Below, in pieces: positions 58,241-64,000 of a DNA stretch of 64,000 bases. This stretch comes from Siphonodentalium dalli. Lineage: Eukaryota; Mollusca; Scaphopoda; Gadilida; Siphonodentaliidae. The position numbers were made by a program, and so were the translations under genes. Position 1 is the first letter of the stretch. Every line of letters starts with the position of its first letter. The notes below the pieces were generated by a model, which was given only the letters and a program-made list of their open reading frames with translations, was not told where the DNA came from and made no database searches. The stretch covers positions 282,961,426 to 283,025,425 of the forward strand of contig CP136063.1 in NCBI GenBank assembly GCA_032622095.1, read 5' to 3'.

Positions 58241-58344
58241 ACCATGAGAAGCTGGAGGTGCCTAAAGCCCAATTAAAGGAACTACCCACTAAATGTCCGA
58301 CGAAGTGGAAGACAACAAACAAGGAATCATGGAAGATGGCAAAG
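58241..58344 (+). CDS. Candidate exon with CPTKW motif, copy 2
   Basis: Same splice signals and phase as at 51,050; one AAA codon is AAC (Lys to Asn). Confidence 0.45.
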
Positions 58345-58852
58345 GTATAAAATAAAATAAAAGTTTATACCCAAAACTAGCAGCTTTAATACACACACAA
58401 TTAATATGCATACTAGCAATGCCACGGGCGCGTGCCAAAGGTCATGCAACCTCCGATCATACAACACACGAAAGGTCAGTTAAGATAGGACCTATCTTAA
58501 AAATTCGACGTGGTAGATTTATGATGTTCAAACGGCTGTAAATATGGAATCTGACGGTTGTTGTGGGTGCGAATAATTATTTGTGAATAACTAAACACAC
58601 TACACGATATTATAAAAAAAAATGGCATGGCAGGAACATTTTCCAGCCCTTTAAATCAGCTTAAAATTAGAGAAATTTATATAATCTATACAAATATATT
58701 AATAAGAGATTTTTTTGCAAAAGGTGGCGACGAGTGAGGAGGAAGGAGGAAGTGATGCTATCTATATATCTATAGGTACTGGATGGCTCTCCTACCTACC
58801 ATGTAAATGGGTAGAATAGAGCATTATTCCAGGAGGGGTGGTGCAGACTTTC

Positions 58853-60298
58853 TTAGGGAGTGCACACTCTGTTTGTCAAGTGCGAAAAAATGTTCAGTGA
58901 CTTAGCCTGCTTGCATGTTAATGGCAAGTCGTTCCACTCCTTGATGGTACGGGGAAAGAAAGAAAAACGGTGTTGGTCAATGTCATTACTAATATGTCTG
59001 AAGGACTGTTTTGTATGAGAACGTAGTCCTGGTCTACCAAATTGCAAAGCTTGTTCTGAGGGAATTTTAATGAAGTCGTTTCTGAGTTTATACATCGTAG
59101 TTAACCCATTGATGACGGGAGCAGCATTGATGGGTAGTTATCCCATAGGAAATGTTCAGATAATAAGTTCAACAAACGACTGTAGTCGTTTGTTGAACTT
59201 ATTATCTGAACATTTCCCCGAATAAATCAAGACTCATTCTGCAATTTTATTGTTTGTCGTCTGCTTAATTTTCATGAACACCCCTCCAGATGAGTAATAG
59301 TCTATTCCATTGTATACTTTTATAACAGAGTGGGAGAGTCCATTCAGTTACCAAAGGGTTAACCGAGCGATTTTCCTACGATGTTGAAGTGGGGGTAGAT
59401 GCAGAGAAGAGAGCATTTTTGTGACACTACTATTTTGGGTATAGTCCCCCTTAATAAATCTGGCAGCCCTTCTCTGAGTTTTTTCAATAAGATCAATGTC
59501 CTTGTCTAAATGGGGGTCCCAGACTGTGGAGCAATATTCTAAAGATGATCTAACCATAGCTATGTATGCAGTTTTCTTAAGCGATTCTGGACATTGTCTG
59601 ATATTTCTACGAAGAAAGCCTAATGATGAGTTTGCCTTAGCAACCATTTTCGAGATATGTGAGGACCAGAGCCAGGAATTATGAATAATGACACCAAGAT
59701 ATGGGCTTTCTTTGACTTCTTCTAGAGTGTGGTCACACAAGGAATATGGGTATTCAAAAGGTTTTCTAGATCTATGAGACTTCATTACATAACATTTAGA
59801 GGCATTGAAGGACATTCCCCACGTTTTCGCCCAAGTTTGGAGTGAAGACAAGTCATTTTGCAGAATAATTTGATCTTTCTTACTTCGAATAGGCCTAAAT
59901 AGAAGACAGTCGTCAGCAAAAAGTTTGACGCTGGACTTAACACACTGAGGGAGATCATTTATATGAAGTAAGAATAAGAGGGGACCCAGGACTCTGCCCT
60001 GGGGTACCGCAGAATCCACGCCGGTTGAATCCGAAAAACAGCCTTCAACCATCACTTTCTGTGTTCTACCAATTAGAAAAGACCTTATCCAGTTTGAGAT
60101 TTCCCCCCCTAGTCCATAAAACTCCAGTTTGTGAATTAACTTACGATGCGGGACCGTGTCGAAGGCTTTACTAAAATCTAAAATAGCCATGTCGATTTGG
60201 AGTTTTTTATTGAATAGTGATATGACCTCGTTTGAAGTTGATATTAGTTGTGATTCACAGGAATGTTTTGATCGAAACCCATGTTGGTTTTCAGATAT
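58853..60298 (-). pseudogene. Non-LTR reverse transcriptase, copy 2
   Basis: Same domains as copy 1, but the central 280 codons (59,348-60,190) are open because the codon at 59,885-59,887 is CGA. One change in the PQG block: VDSAVPQG here, VDSGVPQG in copy 1. Still 5'-truncated and split from its tail (58,853-59,095) by the TTAA element. Confidence 0.88.
59105..59358. mobile_element. TTAA element inside the reverse transcriptase, copy 2
   Basis: Same 254-bp element; TTAA at 59,101-59,104 and 59,359-59,362. Confidence 0.85.
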
Positions 60299-60422
60299 AT
60301 GAGGCGGAGGAAGAGGTGGAGGAAGAGGCGGAGGAAGAGGCGGAGGAAGAGATGGAGGAAGAGGTTGGTGAAGAGGTAGATGCGGAGATGGAGGTAGAGG
60401 AGGCGGAGGAAGAAGATGACGG
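60295..60422 (+). CDS. Candidate acidic exon, copy 2
   Basis: Between TTTTCAG and GTAAGT. 42 codons, mostly Glu, ending EEAEEEDDG as in copy 1. It is 12 bp shorter than copy 1 with several substitutions, so this tract evolves much faster than the rest of the duplicate. Confidence 0.38.
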
Positions 60423-60575
60423 GTAAGTAACGGCGTTCTTTTTTGTTTATCATGATATTCTTTTTAATAAATTGACTTAAATCGAGATTTATAGACTGAT
60501 TCAAATGATTAAGGTTACTGTTAGGTCAAATCACACATTTCGCAGATTTTCAGTATTGGGTGATTCTTCCATTAG

Positions 60576-60758
60576 ATGTCCCAAAATGATGAAAAACGGC
60601 AAAATTTTAAAGTGAAGGACGATATTTGGAGTGTATTGATTTTGAAAGAAGAGCTGTCAAGCAATATGAAAAATATTGAACCATTGTTATCTGACTACTC
60701 ACTGATAAATTACGCTTGCTTGAAATTGGGTGTGCTTGCATACATAAATAATGGATAA
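60576..60758 (+). CDS. Hypothetical 60-codon frame, copy 2
   Basis: Identical product to 53,421-53,603. Confidence 0.35.
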   Translation: MSQNDEKRQNFKVKDDIWSVLILKEELSSNMKNIEPLLSDYSLINYACLKLGVLAYINNG

Positions 60759-60885
60759 AGGGGACAAATGATGATGGTAGTGGAAATTAACCTAATATTC
60801 ACCATAGAAGTCATATATCTGGAACATGTTGTTACTTAAAGGATATATGTTAGAAAAAAATATAACTTTAATAAATTTTTGCCAT

Positions 60886-61153
60886 ATTTACCTATTTTGG
60901 ATACACTGGAGCCTGTGCACGTTTCAGCGAGCTTCAGAAAGAAGAGGTGCGTGCAGTTCGTTTAAACCAGCTGCTACTATAGTCAGATGCGCCCCATTTT
61001 CCTACAGAAGGGCATGACCATACCACTCCAGATGTGATTGGTGAAGTGGCAATGTAACTGGCCCGTATTTTGAATATGGACGTGCAAGAGATTCTTTCCA
61101 TCACTGCGGCAAATGCCAAGGATGTTTACGGAATCCACCTGCCACATGTTTAG
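60886..61153 (+). pseudogene. TatD-family nuclease, C-terminal pseudogene
   Basis: One frame reads FGYTGACARFSELQKEEVRAV, a block ending SDAPHFPTEG, then TPDVIGEVAM and MDVQEILSITAANAKDVYGI. The LLL(E)SDAP motif is the metal-binding/catalytic region of TatD-type metal-dependent DNases, and the final AANAK..YGI is their typical C-terminus. Two in-frame stops break it: TAG at 60,980-60,982, where the family has Glu, and TAA at 61,055-61,057. The N-terminal part is missing. TATDN2-like genes are numerous in molluscs. It begins where duplication copies 1 and 2 diverge. Confidence 0.75.
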
Positions 61154-61360
61154 ATGCTCTCTAATGAATATTGCAACCCCGGTTGTCGTGGGTTTGCAAA
61201 GTCTGAGTAATAATGTAATGCAATGAAAAATTTTCTTTGATATACTCCCGGTTATCGGTAGATAATTTATTAACCTTTTTCTGGACAATCTTTATGCAAG
61301 AACTAAGTAATTTGGAATGTAATGAAACATTTAGTGACCCCGGTTATCGTTGGGTTTTAG

Positions 61361-61654
61361 AATGGTCTTTGTGAAAGATTGCACTCCGTGACTGACTCAA
61401 TGTTGATGAAACTTCGTACTGACAATTTGAAAACATCTGACAATATACTGTTGTGTTGGGCAAATATGGCTCGAAATTCACTTCAAATGTGGAATGGGTT
61501 TAGTAATTACCAACTTGTTTTTGGTATTAATCCAAAAATTCCGAATATAATGACTGATAACATTCCTGCTCTGGAGGGTTTATAAACAACCAGTGAAATA
61601 TTCGCAGCAAAGCATCTTAACGCTTTAGTCCAGGAGATCGACCCCAAGAAATAA
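61361..61654 (+). pseudogene. LTR-retrotransposon integrase fragment
   Basis: The frame reads NGLCERLHSVTDSMLMKLR, containing the E of the DDE catalytic triad in NGxxER, then WANMARNSLQMWNGFSNYQL and VFGINPKIPN, the end of the integrase core. An in-frame TAA (61,583-61,585) precedes SEIFAAKHLNALVQEIDPKK, so the frame once continued. The first two catalytic residues, RT and LTRs are absent. A dead Ty3/gypsy-type remnant. Confidence 0.72.
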
Positions 61655-61890
61655 CAAATGTTGCTCATTTTGACGGACAAGTGCTATCCGGTCTAATTTT
61701 GTAGTAAAATATATGTAGATTACGAAAATCCATGATAGCAGTAGTGAATTTGTAGCTTAATTGGCGAAAAACGTGTTTTTATTGACCTACCCGACGACCG
61801 AAAATGAAATAATTTTCCGGCGACGTCATAGTACTACTAGCAGCCCGAGAGCTAATATGGGTACCCTTGCACCCCCTGGGACTTAACTTA
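61655..61890. other. Retrotransposon-flank sequence, nothing recognised
   Basis: No open frame or repeat of note. It ends where the third duplication copy starts (GGACAATTACACAAGAAC). Confidence 0.4.
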
Positions 61891-62179
61891 AGGACAATTA
61901 CACAAGAACATATATATTAATCTCCTAAGAATGGTGTTGGCACTAGCTTCCCCTCCCATGGTGTAACACTGACCAATATGGAATATAGTTGTAATTTGTA
62001 TGTACTATGTATATGCCCATTGCCCAATACGAACAAGGAGCCAATTTTAAATTGTATTTTTGCAGCATTCACAACTATATGCCGAACAAACTGCAAATAA
62101 TTTATTCATCCATGCTGCAAATGATGGATGAAAGAAATTCAAAATAAACTATGCTTACCAATACATGCTATCAATGTAA

Positions 62180-62353
62180 TTCAACATGATAGAAAGATTG
62201 GTTGAGCAGAACCAGCCACTGGTGAAATTCAACATGATAGAAAGATTGGTCGAGCAGAACCAGGCACTGGTGGAATTCAACATGATAGAAAGATTGGTCG
62301 AGCAAAACAAGACACTGGAGGAATTCGCTAGCATGTATGACTTCCCAAATTAA
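62180..62353 (+). pseudogene. hAT-like fragment with triplicated unit, copy 3
   Basis: Same as 50,561-50,734. Confidence 0.5.
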
Positions 62354-62668
62354 CTGCAAATCAATGGAAATTAACCGAAATGTTGACAAGCATTGCAGCG
62401 ATTCGAAGTTCTTACTAGAAAGCCATTGCATAACACAGTGCCAATATCAATGATTATTCCATTACTGCTGCGTCCTTTTGGCAATAGTATCATAATAAAG
62501 GTAAACCTACTTTCTACATCATAATTATATCATTTCCTATAAGTGCTTTGGCTACTTTTACAAAGCCATGAAACAAATGCTGAACGACGCCATTGCGAGG
62601 GACAGAAATGCTGCACTAGGGCACATACACTATACATAGAGAAACATGCACTGTTGCATTCTTTCCAG

Positions 62669-62772
62669 ACCATGAGAAGCTGGAGGTGCCTAAAGCCCAA
62701 TTAAAGGAACTACCCACTAAATGTCCGACGAAGTGGAAGACAACAAAAAAGGAATCATGGAAGATGGCAAAG
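62669..62772 (+). CDS. Candidate exon with CPTKW motif, copy 3
   Basis: Identical to the copy at 51,050, with the same splice signals. Confidence 0.45.
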
Positions 62773-63309
62773 GTATAAAATAAAATAAAAGTTTATACCC
62801 AAAACTAGCAGCTTTAATACACACACAATTAATATGCATACTAGCAATGCCACGGGCGCGTGCCAAAGGTCATGCAACCTCCGATCATACAACACACGCG
62901 TGCATTTATGCAAATTACGAAAGGTCAGTTAAGATAGGACCTATCTTAAAAATTCGACGTGGTAGATTTATGATGTTCAAACGGCTGTAAATATGGAATC
63001 TGACGGTTGTTGTGGGTGCGAATAATTATTTGTGAATAACTAAACACACTACACGATATTATAACAAAAAATGGCATGGCAGGAACATTTTCCAGCCCTT
63101 TAAATCAGCTTAAAATTAGAGAAATTTATATAATCTATACAAATATATTAATAAGAGATTTTTTTGCAAAAGGTGGCGACGAGTGAGGAGGAAGGAGGAA
63201 GGAGGAAGTGATGCTATCTATATATCTATAGGTACTGGATGGCTCTCCTACCTACCATGTAAATGGGGTAGAATAGAGCATTATTCCAGGAGGGGTGGTG
63301 CAGACTTTC

Positions 63310-64000
63310 TTAGGGAGTGCACACTCTGTTTGTCAAGTGTGAAAAAATGTTCAGTGACTTAGCCTGCTTGCATGTTAATGGCAAGTCGTTCCACTCCTTG
63401 ATGGTACGGGGAAAGAAAGAAAAACGGTGTTGGTCAATGTCATTACTAATATGTCTGAAGGACTGTTTTGTATGAGAACGTAGTCCTGGTCTACCAAATT
63501 GCAAAGCTTGTTCTGAGGGAATTTTAATGAAGTCGTTTCTGAGTTTATACATCGTAGTTAACCCATTGATGACGGGAGCAGCATTGATGGGTAGTTATCC
63601 CATAGGAAATGTTCAGATAATAAGTTCAACAAACGACTGTAGTCGTTTGTTGAACTTATTATCTGAACATTTCCCCGAATAAATCAAGACTCATTCTGCA
63701 ATTTTATTGTTTGTCGTCTGCTTAATTTTCATGAACACCCCTCCAGATGAGTAATAGTCTATTCCATTGTATACTTTTATAACAGAGTGGGAGAGTCCAT
63801 TCAGTTACCAAAGGGTTAACCGAGCGATTTTCCTACGATGTTGAAGTGGGGGTAGATGCAGAGAAGAGAGCATTTTTGTGACACTACTATTTTGGGTATA
63901 GTCCCCCTTAATAAATCTGGCAGCCCTTCTCTGAGTTTTTTCAATAAGATCAATGTCCTTGTCTAAATGGGGGTCCCAGACTGTGGAGCAATATTCTAAA
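63310..64000 (-). pseudogene. Non-LTR reverse transcriptase, copy 3 (partial)
   Basis: The tail (63,310-63,552) and, beyond the TTAA element, the last RT part (from 63,820) are present; the catalytic blocks lie past the window end. Confidence 0.85.
63562..63815. mobile_element. TTAA element inside the reverse transcriptase, copy 3
   Basis: Same 254-bp element; TTAA at 63,558-63,561 and 63,816-63,819. Confidence 0.85.

Larger units (their letters stand above)
54605..60894 (+). repeat. Large duplication, copy 2 (6.3 kb)
   Basis: Second copy of 47,541-54,334. It has six instead of three 44-bp repeats, no 592-bp TTAA insertion, and loses a 16-bp stretch near 58,468 (GCGTGCATTTATGCAA) present in copies 1 and 3. 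Confidence 0.93.
61891..64000 (+). repeat. Large duplication, copy 3 (partial, runs off the window)
   Basis: Matches 50,273 onward and 57,464 onward. The first 2.7-2.9 kb of the unit, with the minisatellite and MITEs, is absent. It is closer to copy 2 in several sites (TTACACAAG, TGATGGTACGG) but keeps the 16 bp copy 2 has lost. Confidence 0.92.

Overview
Organism and character. This is non-coding-rich, A+T-rich animal DNA with no bacterial features: spliced-exon fragments, non-LTR reverse transcriptase debris, many short inverted-repeat DNA transposons and satellite arrays. Motifs such as AAAGGGCCATAACTC followed by an (ACGG)n run, and CCAAGATGGCC blocks, are familiar from marine invertebrates, above all molluscs. 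I infer a mollusc or other lophotrochozoan with moderate confidence. Nearly every feature is a mobile element, a tandem repeat or a broken gene. No complete, clearly functional host gene lies in the window; the best host-type piece is a BEN-domain exon near 4.1 kb.  Layout. 0-7.2 kb: a 140-bp tandem array split by a Helentron-like element with a satellite core, a TTAA-flanked MITE, the BEN exon, and a 1.2-kb hAT-type element with a perfect 8-bp target duplication. 7.2-15 kb: a tRNA-like SINE head, a CACTG-ended element, a second Helentron-like element of 3.1 kb with about 18 core monomers, and two weak exon candidates. 15-19.6 kb: older inverted-repeat elements and a hAT-type element inside a 56-bp minisatellite. 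19,560-19,659 is a 100-N gap. 19.66-40.05 kb: a tandem array of a composite unit of about 5.55 kb, built from retrotransposon pieces (RNase H fragment, C-terminal tail of a non-LTR polyprotein), an unknown reading frame hit by a hAT element, and a perfect 228-bp palindrome. In the middle copy a 1,576-bp module is triplicated. 40.05-43.9 kb: a 123-bp satellite with a pearl-like element nested in it. 44-47.5 kb: duplicated coding fragments, a mariner-like palindrome and a 50-bp satellite with 197-bp higher-order period. 47.5-64 kb: two long copies and one partial copy of a segment of about 6.3-6.8 kb carrying TTAA MITEs, hAT-like coding debris, candidate exons and an antisense non-LTR reverse transcriptase. 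Between copies 2 and 3 lie a TatD-nuclease pseudogene and an integrase fragment.  How the parts relate. There is no operon-like cooperation. The history is layered: insertions with clear target duplications, followed by duplication of large segments that carry them. Several elements have a matching empty site elsewhere in the window, which fixes their ends and relative age. I found no convincing new defence, toxin or regulatory system. The strongest unusual signals are the nested palindromes, a recurring 69-bp hairpin shared by unrelated contexts, and the Helentron-like elements with satellite cores.
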